Shown in pieces: positions 1-10,058 of a stretch of DNA of 64,000 nt. The translations under genes and the position numbers were made by a program. The first letter of the stretch is position 1. Each line of letters begins with the position of its first letter. The stretch is from Diospyros lotus. Its lineage: Eukaryota > Streptophyta > Magnoliopsida > Ericales > Ebenaceae. A model generated the notes under the pieces. That model was not told the DNA's origin and made no database searches. It saw only the letters and a program-made list of their open reading frames with translations. The DNA is taken from positions 24,286,339 through 24,350,338 of the forward strand of contig NC_068341.1 in assembly GCF_014633365.1 (NCBI RefSeq), given 5' to 3'.

Positions 1-315
1 TCAATCCAATTCTTGTGCATATTTTTGTTGCTTTTGATTTATTGTGGGTGGTATGACCCTATACTTGATTTTGTTGCATACAAATGGTTGACCCATGATA
101 GGTTGATTTCATGTGGAAGGTTCATCCAAAATGTTTTTGCATGTGCATTCAAATTTGTGCATTGAAATGTTACTATTTGTAATTCATTGATATATGTTGT
201 GGTTATGGCATTGGCATATCTTTTGTGATATTTATATGGGATGTTGGGATGTTAACCTGTGTTACGGCACTTGAGTGATAGCACTAGGGAAATGTGCTAA
301 GGATCAATGCCCACC

Positions 316-468
316 TATGACGGGGGTGAGAATGGACACCACCATTGCGAGTCAAAAGTGGCGGGGCTAAGAGTGTACCCCACCCCGAGTCGGCTCAAAT
401 GGCAGGGCTAAGAGTGTACACCACCTCGAGTCGGCTCAAATGACGGGGCTGAGAGTGGACACCACCCC
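316..468. repeat. 41-bp tandem repeat inside the LTR
   Basis: About 3.5 degenerate copies of a unit containing GAGTCGGCTCAAATG and GGGCTAAGAGTGTACACC. It is GC-richer than its surroundings. Two other chromovirus LTRs in the window carry different short repeats at a similar place (22097-22330 and 48696-48840). Confidence 0.7.
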
Positions 469-851
469 AGGTTCCTTTGAGTGACAACATTATTTCCAAG
501 GTGAAGGTGGATTCCTAGGAATAGTGTTGATAATCTGGTGGCCAGGGTTTGTGTTGATGAGACTCAGAATGCCTTTGAGTGGAAATGTAATGATGACGGG
601 GTGATTCTTAGGTTCATGCATTGATGTTGCCTCTCTTAAGCTAGGGTTGTGGTATGCTAATATGTCGGTGGGGTCTGGTTGCCTCAAGAAAGATTTGCTC
701 TTTCCCCATGGTATGGGTTAAGCGTTGTATGAGATTCTCTTTGGCTAGAGTGTGTCGAGATATGTTGGTTTTGTTCATGGTCTTGCATATATCATGAAAA
801 TATTTTTGAACTCTCACTTAGATGATTCAACATCTAATTTAGATTATGTCC

Positions 852-873
852 CTGGAATATTCGAACGTTCCAG
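852..873. promoter_or_regulatory. Palindromic heat-shock-element-like motif
   Basis: A 22-bp imperfect palindrome with arms CTGGAA/TTCCAG. It holds two GAAnnTTC units fused head to tail (GAATATTC, GAACGTTC). The same block occurs in both LTRs of the Tekay-type element, at 48979-49001 and 57275-57296, where one GAA has decayed. The resemblance to heat-shock elements is a sequence observation; activity is not shown. Confidence 0.35.
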
Positions 874-1276
874 GTGGAAGCAGTGGCGCCAAGGGAAAAG
901 ATGTCGTCGAGATGTAGTCATTATGTTTAGTTTTCGTAGGTCTTTGTTTATGATTTCGATATTCAGAGGTTATGTAATATGTTGATATTTTCATGTGAAA
1001 CATCGATTTGGTTATTTGATTGGAAAAGGAATTTATCGGTTACATATCATTGAAGTTTCGATCTTGCTTTCGTTGATGTGATTGATATTACCTGTCCTAG
1101 TCTATTAATTATTAAATTTGATATGCTGAGAAGGTATAATCGGGATTATCGGGAAATGATTATGCTGAGGGTATATGTATATCGAGAGACTTATGTTGTG
1201 TGTATGATGTTGGAAAAAAAAAAAATATTCCCGAAATCTCGAGTTAATGCACACTTAGGAAAAGTGGGGAGTTACA

Positions 1277-2321
1277 AAAATCCCTTGATTATCCGTTCGA
1301 TTTTTTCGGCCATATATGATTATTTTTTGCTATATCATGGCCGATCTTCGGCTAATCTCCACTACAACTCCCCCATGATGTTTTGAACCTACTCTAGAAG
1401 CCTCTAGTGACCCTCCCCAACGTCAACGTGATGGCTGGCGAGAGATTTGCAGTGCCGTACCTAGCTTTGTGATATTTGTAGATTTGCCCTTGCTTTTATT
1501 TTCCAAATTTACAAATTGGTCTTTCCCCAATTTTCCATAATTCCCTCAAGGATCTCAAACTCTAATTTTCTCATTTCAGTCCCCAAAGAATCAAATTTCC
1601 AGTTTAACCACCTTTGACCAAAATTTAAAAATTTCACTTAGGCTTGAATGTTTGAAAAATTACATTTTTACCCTGATTTTGCAAGTTTATTCATTTTCAT
1701 GAATTCTAACTTTTCTTACACATTTCTATCTCCAAACTTTTGTTTAACACATATGTTACACCGTATTTTGGTCATGAATTGAAAATTACTCTTTGGCCCT
1801 AAAGATTAAAAAATTGCATATGGACCCAATAATTTCACAAAATTCCAATTTTATTCATTCATAAATTTCTTGGGTATTACATCTACACTCACCTTCAACA
1901 TATATATACCCCCCCATTAAATTTAAAGTGATTCCGCGACCAGTTTTGGGAATTTGCATTCAACGCCCACCATTTTCGATAATTACACACACACCACCAT
2001 ATTAATATCCCTTGCACTCCGAACCTTTGCAAATTATTGGATGCACCCCTTTCCATAAATACATTAATTTCATAAATACCCCTTAACAAAATATTTATTT
2101 ATCTTAACCACCCAACTCACTACTTGACATTCCATTTCTCAAAATTACTGATTGACCCACCATGTCATCGTTTTCTAGTACAAACCCACTAACCTTAAAA
2201 CCCTTCAGCGAGCCACCATGAATCCCCTATTCGAACTCCCTAAAATCATAAATCACCAATAATTTATTTTCAACACCCAAAATTACGTATTATCATTTTC
2301 TCCAAATATTGGGATGTTACA
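1277..2321 (-). repeat. Stacked LTR 5'-end fragments, reverse orientation
   Basis: Read on the minus strand, two LTR-like starts are visible: TGTAACATCCCAATATTTGG at 2321 and TGTAATACCCAAGAAATTT at 1881. Between and after them lies T-rich sequence of the style seen in the 34909-36430 solo LTR. Neither piece has an identifiable partner end or TSD. No coding domain is seen. Confidence 0.45.
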
Positions 2322-3775
2322 ATAAATATGAGATGGTCCCATTTGGGCCTCATTTCCCCCAAAGAGCCAAAGTCATCTAGAGCTCTCGAAGTCTCCCGAT
2401 CTTCCTAAAGACTCCTTACTGCTTTTGGCCCAACTATTCTGCTTCTCTAGAGGACTCTTGCTTGCTAAAAACTATCTTTTTGATGTAAAATGGCTTCTCT
2501 GCAAGAATGAAACCCTTAGTTTTAAAAGGAATTTTTTTTAAAGAATTTGCATGGTCCTATTGCATTCCTTAACCATGAGACCCAAAGCGCCTTAGGGAGG
2601 ATTAGGAGTTTACTTATACTATTAACGGATGATTGGTGGTGATACATTTAGATATCTTGCGAGTGGGACTTAAGATTCCATTACACCTTTTTTGCATGCA
2701 ATTTTTAAAAAAGGAAATACTGGTGTCGGTCTAGTTACATCCAAATGGCTAGGCTGTGCTAACAGGATTTTTTTGTTTTATGCAAGGAGCGTGGGGTGGA
2801 ACCCACCATGTCCTTATTACGCTGCTCTTATTAGGCCTGTACCATAAGTGGAGAGAAAGAATTTGTGTCCCTCCAAAAGGAGGCCTATAAGGGTTAAATT
2901 GTGTAGGGGCAAACCTCAAAAGATAAATGATTTTGAAACTAGATGGATAATGGTCATGGTGCCCCTAGGACGCTGAAGGTCATCTCAATATTGGTGTACT
3001 AAGGAAATGAGAAGCGCGAGGTTTGATTGGCCAAACGTTGATTCATAAGTGAAGGACAACCGGGGTGAGATCAATAAACTAGCCCAAGGGGGTCCAGTAG
3101 TTTTGTCGGATTTAATAAATGACATGTGCCTTATTATAACAGGATGGATGGTTGTTAAAAGGGGCGATAATGCCGGTCCTTCAGAACCAATTGAGTCCCA
3201 AGGAGCCGCTTCCCCATTATCCTCTTTGTCGAATGATAGCGAAGAAGAAAGTGAACAAAATGAGGACGATGACGAAGAGATAGATGCCGATATAGCCAGA
3301 GATGAGGAAGAGGAAGGGTGCGAATGAGAGATAGGCCGTAAGGGTGCTCACCTTGACCCTTCATTTTTTACCTTGAATTTTGTTGCTTTCAGTATTTTGA
3401 TAACTCCACTGATAATTTAATTGTTTTTGGTTTATAGAAATGAGGCAGTTTTAGAGGGCTACATTGGTCAGGCAAGAAGAATCAGAGCAATGGGCACAGG
3501 AAGCCCTCTAAAGGACACAACTGCAAATCAACAAATTTCTTCCTTTATTAGGGGATGCTGAAAAAGGGGAAGCTCTTTGGGCTCAAAGAAACAAAAGGGC
3601 CAGATTAGATGGTAAAGGGCTAAAGATAGTGGGTGAAAGTAAAGCACGATCACTACGGGGCAAGCAACGTAGTTCAAAATTTTTTAACCTTATCCCGATT
3701 GGGGCGATTTGATCAATGTTGAAATCAAATCATTCACATACAAAATAAAATAATTTTAACCTCTAGATTTTTGAG
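2322..3775. other. No recognisable gene; degenerate sequence
   Basis: Mixed low-complexity and unassignable sequence with one acidic ORF at 3049-3327. No LTR termini, primer-binding site or retroelement protein motif was found. It may be an old internal region of a retroelement, but nothing in it proves that. Confidence 0.4.
3049..3327 (+). CDS. Hypothetical acidic ORF, 92 aa
   Basis: I do not recognise this ORF. It begins MKDNRGEINK and ends in an Asp/Glu-rich tail (EEESEQNEDDDEEID, then DEEEEGCE) after a short Ser/Pro stretch (GAASPLSSLSNDSEEES). No signal peptide or membrane segment is evident. Acidic tails of this kind occur in retroelement ORFs as well as host proteins. The surroundings are repeat remnants with no promoter-like TATA nearby, so it could equally be a chance ORF or a decayed retroelement fragment. 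Confidence 0.15.
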   Translation: MKDNRGEINKLAQGGPVVLSDLINDMCLIITGWMVVKRGDNAGPSEPIESQGAASPLSSLSNDSEEESEQNEDDDEEIDADIARDEEEEGCE

Positions 3776-4284
3776 TTGTTGGTGAATTCGAGCCATCCAA
3801 GTGTCCGGCCTCTAACTTGTGATATGCGGTGCGCATTCGTTGGTGAGAAAAGTGGAATAGGAGTGCCGTTTCCTTCTTTTTTTTATCTGCTTGTGTATGA
3901 TAGACTGGGAGGTGCTATGGCACACACCAAGAGGGGAGGTGAATTTGTTAATTTAAAAACATGATAGAAACTTAAAATCCTTTTGATGGAAAATAAAAAT
4001 TCAATATTGCAAGTGAGGATTAGATAGGTGCTTGATAATAAAGAGAATTTAAAGAACACAAGCACACGAGAACACCAAGATATATAGTGGTTCAGCTTAA
4101 CCCAAGCTTAATCCATTACCTTAGCTCCTCACTAAGGATTTTACAAATAATCCACTAAAACCCCCAACTTAAACCAAGTAGGTCCTCTAGTTCAAGACTA
4201 GGAATTACAACCTCTTGCTTATACAAGCAAGCCCTCTATCACCTAGCTAGGAAATACAACCTCTTGCTTGAAAAATAAACCCTT
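3776..4284 (-). repeat. Copia-like LTR remnant, part 1 of 3
   Basis: Contains GGCACACACCAAGAGGGGAGG and a phrase around GTGGTTCAGCTTAACCCAAGC that I associate with copia LTRs of the SIRE/Maximus kind. The piece breaks exactly at the CCCTT duplication flanking the next element and resumes at 14351. The left boundary near 3890 is approximate. No reading frame of interest. Confidence 0.35.
4280..4284. other. Target-site duplication CCCTT, left
   Basis: Five bases immediately left of the outermost LTR start (TGATGTCAACC). The same CCCTT follows the outermost LTR end at 14346-14350, so one insertion event covers the whole interval between them. Confidence 0.85.
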
Positions 4285-5134
4285 TGATGTCAACCCCACG
4301 AAGGAAGGTGAGACCCGATGATCAAAAATGGTTCCTTTGCCAAGGATCGTTCTAAAATAGATTCTTAATAAGGAAAACAAAGGACCTTGACCTATTATCT
4401 ATAAAGAGATAAGAACCAAAGGTATAAGAAGGTAGGGTTAACGCCACGCTCAAGATAGATGAGAAGAGTTGAGAGTGATAAGTCAAGAATGAACGCCACA
4501 AGATAAAATCTTGATAAGTTCAAAGTAGTTCGTTGAAGAACCGAAGAGAAAACTCTCACTAATAATATTGTCCAAAAACTAAATTCCTCTCGAGTTACAT
4601 TGGCTTATATAGCCGAACACAAATTCTAAATTAGAAGGAAATAAATCAAATCCTAGGCATAGTAGGAATTGATTACAAGAAGGAAATAGCATAATTTGAT
4701 AAAGAAACAAGAATTATCTAAAATAGAAAAGATTCAAAACAAAGTAGGAAATAAGGGAAGTGGTCAAATATTCAACCATTCCTTTTTATGCGCTGGATCT
4801 CATCAATCAATCATCCCCAAATCTTGCAAATCTTGTCAATCAATCAATCAACCACAAATCTTGCAATTTTGTCAATCAATCAATCAACCCCAAATCTTCT
4901 CAATCAATCAATCAACTCAGATTACTTTCAGAGACTAGGATAACATTGACAAAGCATTTACTATCTTGAATACTCAATTCAGGCATATTAGAATCTTCAA
5001 CTATGTTTGAATTTGAGATGTGTTCAATTAGCCCATTTAATGTTCCCGTAATTTTCTTAGTTCTTGCCCTTGTCATTGGACCTCCATGAATGCTCAACAG
5101 ATCTTGTGGGGTTTTAGCAACCTGATTCACATCA
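4285..5134 (-). repeat. LTR A (3' LTR of the composite)
   Basis: 850 bp, TGATGTC...TTCACATCA on the plus strand. One base of the terminal inverted repeat differs from LTRs B and C (TGATGTG). It is shorter than LTRs B and C, at least partly because the CAAT-rich array at 4802-4918 has fewer units. A TATATAAG promoter box is at 4604-4611 on the minus strand. Confidence 0.9.
4802..4918. repeat. CAAT-type minisatellite in LTR A U3
   Basis: Runs of ATCAATCAATCAA interspersed with CCCCAAATCTTGCAA. It sits upstream of the TATA box when the LTR is read on the minus strand. Equivalent arrays at 8697-8905 (LTR B) and 13923-14122 (LTR C) have different unit numbers. Confidence 0.85.
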
Positions 5135-5150
5135 TTCCCCCTCTCTTGAG
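4912..5150 (-). pseudogene. Integrase tail running through the PPT into LTR A
   Basis: On the minus strand an open frame passes from RTNLSQERGNDV, coded over the polypurine tract, into the LTR as GGPMTRARTKKITGTLNGL. Known pol C-termini of several chromoviruses end with a GPMTRARAK-type motif, and in CRM elements the pol frame extends into the 3' LTR. That is recalled family knowledge; the frame itself is seen. The same tail is present at 8915-9142 in LTR B. Its link to the upstream pol frame is broken by frameshifts. Confidence 0.6.
5135..5150 (-). other. Polypurine tract, internal region 1
   Basis: Minus strand CTCAAGAGAGGGGGAA directly abutting the TGATGTGAATC start of LTR A. It is the expected primer for plus-strand synthesis. 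An identical tract is at 9111-9126. Confidence 0.8.
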
Positions 5151-5760
5151 AAAGATTTGTCCTCAAATCATCACCTACATCAAAAGGAGAGAAATCAACA
5201 ACATTAAAGGTGGCACTTGCAGTATACTCACCCGGAAGATCGAACTTGTAGATCCTTTCAAGTACTTGAAACCGATCATCTCCCCTTGAAAGTTGTTTTG
5301 AATGCCTTTGAACGAGAAATCGTTCCTTCCTTATATGCCACTAAACCCAATGACTTGGATCAAATACAACTTTCTTGAAACCATTAGGTATCTTTTCAGG
5401 GAACACATCATCAAATTTATGCAAAAATAAACAACACTAGGCAAATAGGGGTTAAGGTCAGTAGTACTAAAACAAACCTCTCTGTACAAAGGTACAATCA
5501 TAATATGATTTAAAAACAAAGTTTTTTTGAACTCACTCTCTTGTACATAGTAGTTCACTTGTTTTCTCTCTTTTCTTTCCTCACTAACCAAAACTCCTTT
5601 TCTTTTTTTGCTCTCTTTCTCTCTGTTTTTGGTCTCAGTTGCTCTTACTTTTGAACTCTCACTCTCCTTTTCCATCATCTCAGTTTCTCTTACTCTTGAA
5701 CTCTCACTCTTTTTTTTCTTATCACTTTCTTTTTTTAACCTCACTTGATCTTCATACACT
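5151..5760 (-). pseudogene. Deleted pol, internal region 1: RT start joined to integrase end
   Basis: Minus-strand frames show a Lys/Glu/Ser-rich spacer (KKESDKKKKSESS), then NYYVQESEFKKTLFLNH, LPSVVYF and the very start of RT. The sequence then jumps to the integrase C-terminus (RKERF, DRFQVLER, FDLPGEY). RT, RNase H and the integrase core are absent. The frame is shifted just before the junction compared with internal region 2. Functionally it can only be a remnant. Confidence 0.75.
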
Positions 5761-6085
5761 TGTCTTGGGATAGGGGTACAAGAGTAATTGGTTTTTCATT
5801 AAGTACAAAGGAGAATCTATTGGTATAACCATGATGAATTGCACACCTATCAAACTGCCATGGTTGTCCTAAGAGAATATAGCCCGCATGCATTGGCACC
5901 ACATCACACAAAACTTCATCTGTATACTTCCCAATTGAGAATGAAACAAACACTTGTTTAGTTACTTTAAATTCTCCACAATCATTCAACCATTGTAGCT
6001 TATATGGCCGAGGATGCTTGAAAGTCATCAAATTCAATTTTTCCACCAAGCTAGTACTAGCTACATTAGTACAGCGCCCCCATCA
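5741..6085 (-). pseudogene. Retropepsin-type protease remnant, internal region 1
   Basis: Reads LVEKLNLMTFKHPRPYKLQWLND, then VFVSFSIGKYTDEVLCDVVP and GYILLGQPWQFDR, the C-terminal half of a gypsy protease domain. The catalytic loop appears as IIDGG, where this lineage usually has DGGS. A single-base loss right after it puts SCTNVAS into another frame. The same lesion is in internal region 2, so it predates the duplication. Confidence 0.75.
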
Positions 6086-7390
6086 ATAATCATGTTACAT
6101 ACCTTATCATTGACATGGCATCTAGTATGAAAAATGTTCTCACATTGCTCTTTCTCATCTATTTTGACTTGCACACTAAGAGCTCTCCTTGCCACCAAGA
6201 GCTCCCCATCTACCGGGTACTCAATGCAACTTGCATCCTCCACATGTGGCATGGACTCATTATCGAACTCATATTCGGTCTCAATATGACCATCATCTTT
6301 CAAAATCATCACTCTTTTGTTTGGACATTGAGATGCGATATGGCTTGTCCCCAAACACTTAAAGCATTTGATATCGCTATTTCTAGGAAGTGGAGTATCA
6401 GATTTTACCTTATTTGGTGCTTCTCCATCTTTGTTATTTTTTTGAGGCTTCAGCCTTAGGCTTGGAATTAGGCCTTTCATCCTTTCCACTCCAATTAAAT
6501 TCCCATCTTGAAGAAGAGCCTGAATTTTTCCCAATTCGTGTGGACCCCTTTCTCTTCAATTGTCGCTCCACTTTAATGGCCATGTGCACCATGTCATCTA
6601 ACTCAACGTAATGTTGTAATTCAATCACATCTGTAATATCACGATTCAATCCAACTAGGAACCTGGCCATGGTAGTTTCCCGGTCCTCCTCCACATTGGC
6701 TCAAATCATGGCTATTTCCATCTCTTTGTGGTAGTCCTCAACACTTTTGGAACCTTGAGTAAGGCGTTGCAACTTCTGGAATAAGTCCCTATAGTAGTGA
6801 CTTAGAATGAATCGCCTCCTCATAATAGCCTTCATTTCTTCCCATGTCTCAATGGGCCTTTCACGATTCCATCTCCTGCTCAAAATAAGTTGGTCCCACC
6901 AAATAATAGCATAATCAGTAAATTCTACTGTGGCCAATTTTACCCTTTTCAATTCAGAGTAATTGTGACAAGCAAATACCATTTCCACCTTTGTCTCCCA
7001 CTCTAAATAAACTTCCGGATCATTTTTGTCTTGGAAAGGTGGAATCTGCATCTTAATGTTATCCAAGTTGTTATCAATCCATTCACCATGTTTCGCTCTT
7101 CTATCTCTATTCCCACGCCTAAATCGGCCTATACTTACATTAGAGGCACGATCATCATCATCTAGGTCACCCCCATAGTCATCTTCATAATCATACCTAG
7201 GTGGATGCCTCTCTCTTCGTTGCACAGTAGGAGCTCTAGGTGGCTGCCCCCTTTGTGAACTAGATTCAACTTTATCTATTTTCTCATTTATCTCATCAAA
7301 CCTCATCTCCTTTTGTTCAAATTTTTTCTCTAAGGACTGAAAGAAGAGTTTGAAATCTATCTTTTCTTGAGCTTCATTCTCTCGAGACAT
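6086..7390 (-). pseudogene. gag, internal region 1 (disrupted)
   Basis: Capsid-nucleocapsid protein of a chromovirus-like gypsy element. The start MSRENEAQEK was preferred over an upstream in-frame Met because the following coiled-coil-like KKFEQKEMRFDEINEKIDK stretch is typical. A charged RRERHPPRYDYEDD linker follows, then the capsid core (PEVYLEWETKVE, IIWWDQL, RRWNRERPIETWEEMK, YHKEME). The CCHC knuckle is CFKCLGTSHIASQC. Two lesions break it: a stop near 6698 where copy 2 has CGA, and one extra T in a T run near 6430 that shifts the frame before the knuckle. Confidence 0.85.
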
Positions 7391-8164
7391 GTTTAATAGC
7401 CTGCAAAACAAAGTTAGGAAACCTCACAATCACTCCCTCACGTGTTTCCTCTCAAGATTGATAGCACTCACACTCGTGTATTCTCAAACTTGGCTTTTAC
7501 CCTCTTATGAGCTCACACTCTCTTGCCTTTTTCCACTCTTTAGCCTCATCTTTTAGTTCTTTATTGAACTCATATGAACTTAATCAAAATTTTCCTTGCA
7601 ACAATCCAAACTCAACCAATCAGATCACTAAGAATGAGAATGGGTTAATTTGCAAAAGATGAAAAAAAAGAGGCAGGATTTAAGAAGCTGAAAGAACAAA
7701 GTTATAATGAAACAATGAATAAGAAAGGCAGAGGAAAAGGAGATACGAATTTTGATGCAACTAGGGTCGACTGCTATGAATAGACAGAATACACACTTTA
7801 TGCAATCAAAACTTGGATGACAAGCAACACTTCAATTAATTCTGATTCAATTGATTTCTGAATTTTCTATACTTTTTTTTTTGAATTTTCAATTTTTTCA
7901 CTTTCTTTTTCCTTTTGAACTTCCAACTTTCCACTCTTTTTTTTTTTTGAATTTCCAACTTTCCTTCTTTTTTTTTTTGGAATTCCCAACTTTCCACCTT
8001 TTTTTTTTTCTATAGATAATGATAACTAACAAAACTTGAATAAATCAAGATGAAGAAATAGGCAAAGTTGCAGACTCAAAGAACAAACAATGGTGCGGGA
8101 ATAAAGAGAAATAATAAACAATGAAAGCAAAAATAAGGATAGTTCAAACCAGATTTAGAGCCAA
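7391..8164 (-). other. 5' leader of internal region 1, purine-rich block
   Basis: Untranslated leader between primer-binding site and gag. At about 7865-8012 the plus strand has repeated poly-T runs joined to AACTTTCCA, so the RNA would carry A-rich tracts separated by TGGAAAGTT. The same block, slightly different in length, is at about 11820-11985. No gene seen. Confidence 0.6.
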
Positions 8165-8176
8165 GCTCTGATACCA
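8165..8176 (-). other. Primer-binding site, internal region 1
   Basis: Minus strand TGGTATCAGAGC, complementary to the 3' end of plant initiator tRNA-Met, two bases inside LTR B. Confidence 0.9.
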
Positions 8177-8178
8177 AA

Positions 8179-9110
8179 TGATGTGAACCCCATGAAGGAA
8201 GGTGAGACCCGATGATAAAAAATGGTTCCTTTGCCAAGGATTGTTCTAAAACAGATTCTTAATAAAGAAAACAAAGGAACTTGACCCGTTATCTATAAAG
8301 AGATAAGAACCAAAGGTATAAGAAGGTAGGGTTGACGCCACGCTCAAGATAGATGAGAAGAGTTGAGAGTGATAAGTCAAGGATGAACGCCACAAGATAA
8401 AATCTTGATAAGTTCAAAGTAGTTCGTTGAAGAACCAAAGAGAAAACTCTCACTAATAATATTGTCCAAAAACTAAATTCCTCTCGGGTTACATTGGCTT
8501 ATATAGCCGAACACAAATTCTAAATTAGAAGGAAATAAATCAAATCCTAGGCATAGTAGGAATTGATTACAAGAGGGAAATAGCATAATTTGATAAAGAA
8601 ACAAGAATTATCTAAAATAGAAAAGATTTAAAACAAAGTAGGAAATAAGGGAAGTGGTCAAATATTTAACCATTCCTTTTTATGCGCTGGATCTCATTAA
8701 TCAATCATCCCCAAATCTTGCAAATCTTATCAATCAATCAATCAACCAACCACAAATCCTGTAATTTTGTCAATCAATCAATCAACCCCAAATCTTGCAA
8801 TCTTGGAAATCTTCTCAATCAATCAATCATTCCCAATTATTACAATCTTGTCAATCAATCAACCCCAAATCTTCTCAATCAATCAATCAATCAATCAATC
8901 AACTCAGATTACTTTCAGAGACTAGGATAACATTGACTATCTTGAATACTCAATTCGGGCATATTAGAATCTTCAACAATGCTTGAATTTGAGATGTGTT
9001 CAATTAGCTTATTTAATGCTCCCGTAATTTTCTTGGTTCTTGCCCTTATCATTGGACCTCCATTAATGCTCAACAGATCTTGTGGGGTTTTAGCAACCTG
9101 ATTCACATCA
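8179..9110 (-). repeat. LTR B (shared middle LTR)
   Basis: 932 bp, TGATGTGAACC...CCTGATTCACATCA on the plus strand. It serves both as 3' LTR of internal region 2 and 5' LTR of internal region 1, as expected for a recombined tandem. The minus-strand TATA box is at 8498-8505 and the CAAT array at 8697-8905. No TSD separates it from either internal region. Confidence 0.9.
8697..8905. repeat. CAAT-type minisatellite in LTR B U3
   Basis: Expanded relative to LTR A, including an uninterrupted run of about six CAAT units ending near 8900. Same position relative to the TATA box as in the other two LTRs. Confidence 0.85.
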
Positions 9111-9126
9111 TTCCCCCTCTCTTGAG
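9111..9126 (-). other. Polypurine tract, internal region 2
   Basis: Minus strand CTCAAGAGAGGGGGAA next to LTR B, identical to the tract at 5135-5150. Confidence 0.8.
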
Positions 9127-9735
9127 AAAGATTTGTCCTCAAATCATCACCTACATCAAAAGGAGAGAAATCAACAACATTAAAGGTGGCACTTGCAGTA
9201 TACTCACCCGGAAGATCAAACTTGTAGATCCTTTCAAGTACTTGAAACGAATCATCTCCCCTTGAAAGTTGTTTTGAATGCCTTTGAACGGGAAATCGTT
9301 CCTTCCTTATATGCCACTAAACCCAATCACCTGGATCAAATACAACTTTCTTGAAACCATTAGGTATCTTTTCAGGGAACACATCATCAAATTTTTGCAA
9401 AAAATAAACAACACTAGGCAAATAGGGGTTAAGGTCAGTAGTACTAAAACAAACCTCTTTGCACAAAGGTACAATCATAGTATGATTTAAAAACAAAGTT
9501 TTTTTGAACTCACTCTCTTGTACATAGTAGTTCACTTGTTTTCTCTCTTTTCTTTCCTCACTAACCAAAACTCCTTTTCTTTCTTTGCTCTCCTTTTCTC
9601 TCTTTTTGGTCTCAGTTGCTCTTACTTTTGAACTCTCTTCTTTTTCATCATCTCAGTTTCTCTTACTCTTGAACTCTCACTCTTTTTTTTCTTATCACTT
9701 TCTTTTTTTAACCTCACTTGATCTTCATACACTTG
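9127..9735 (-). pseudogene. Deleted pol, internal region 2: in-frame RT/integrase fusion
   Basis: The frame reads LPSVVYFLQKFDDVFPEKIP, the conserved lead-in to RT, and after NG continues as FKKVVFDPGDWV, the segment that follows the integrase core. The join is in frame here, while RT, RNase H and the catalytic integrase core are gone. A stop follows shortly, then RKERF and the C-terminal beta-rich region (DRFQVLERI, FDLPGEYTASATFNVVDFS) in a shifted frame. The identical junction in internal region 1 shows the deletion came before the tandem duplication. Confidence 0.8.
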
Positions 9736-10058
9736 TCTTGGGATAGGGGTACAAGAGTAATTGGTTTTTCATCAAGTACAAAGGAGAATCTATTGGTATA
9801 ACCATGATGAATTGCACACCTATCAAACTGCCATGGTCGTCTTAAAAGTATATAGCCCGTATGCATTGGCACCACATCACAAAAAACTTCATCTGTATAC
9901 TTCCCAATTGAGAATGAAACAAACACTTGTTTAGTTACTTTAAATTCTCCACAATCATTCAACCATTGTAGCTTATACGGCCGAGGATACTTCAAAGTCA
10001 TCAAATTCAATTTTTCCACCAAGCTAGTACTAGCTACATTAGTACAGCTCCCCCATCA
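9736..10058 (-). pseudogene. Protease remnant, internal region 2
   Basis: Same domain as at 5741-6085: LVEKLNLMTLKYPRPYKLQW, SFSIGKYTDEVFCDVVP and GYILLRRPWQFDR. The one-base lesion after the IIDGG loop is shared with copy 1. Private differences include LLRRPW against LLGQPW. Confidence 0.75.

Larger units (their letters stand above)
1..1276 (+). repeat. Degenerate chromovirus-type LTR, 3' portion
   Basis: The right end reads GGGGAGTTACA, the usual end of a gypsy LTR, after a stretch with AATATTCCCGAAATC that matches the last ~200 bases of the Tekay-type LTRs ending at 49415 and 57713. A block near 852 (GGAATATTCGAACGTTCC) also matches those LTRs. The left boundary lies outside the window or is decayed. 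No primer-binding site follows the right end, so this is a solo or truncated LTR. ORFs here are short and show no known domain. Confidence 0.55.

Noticed and set aside
4696..4969. Asn/Gln/Ser-rich ORFs (SINQPQIL) over the CAAT arrays, also at 8682-8986 and 13822-14221.
   Set aside because: Translation of a CAAT microsatellite within LTR U3; no start context or conservation beyond the repeat.
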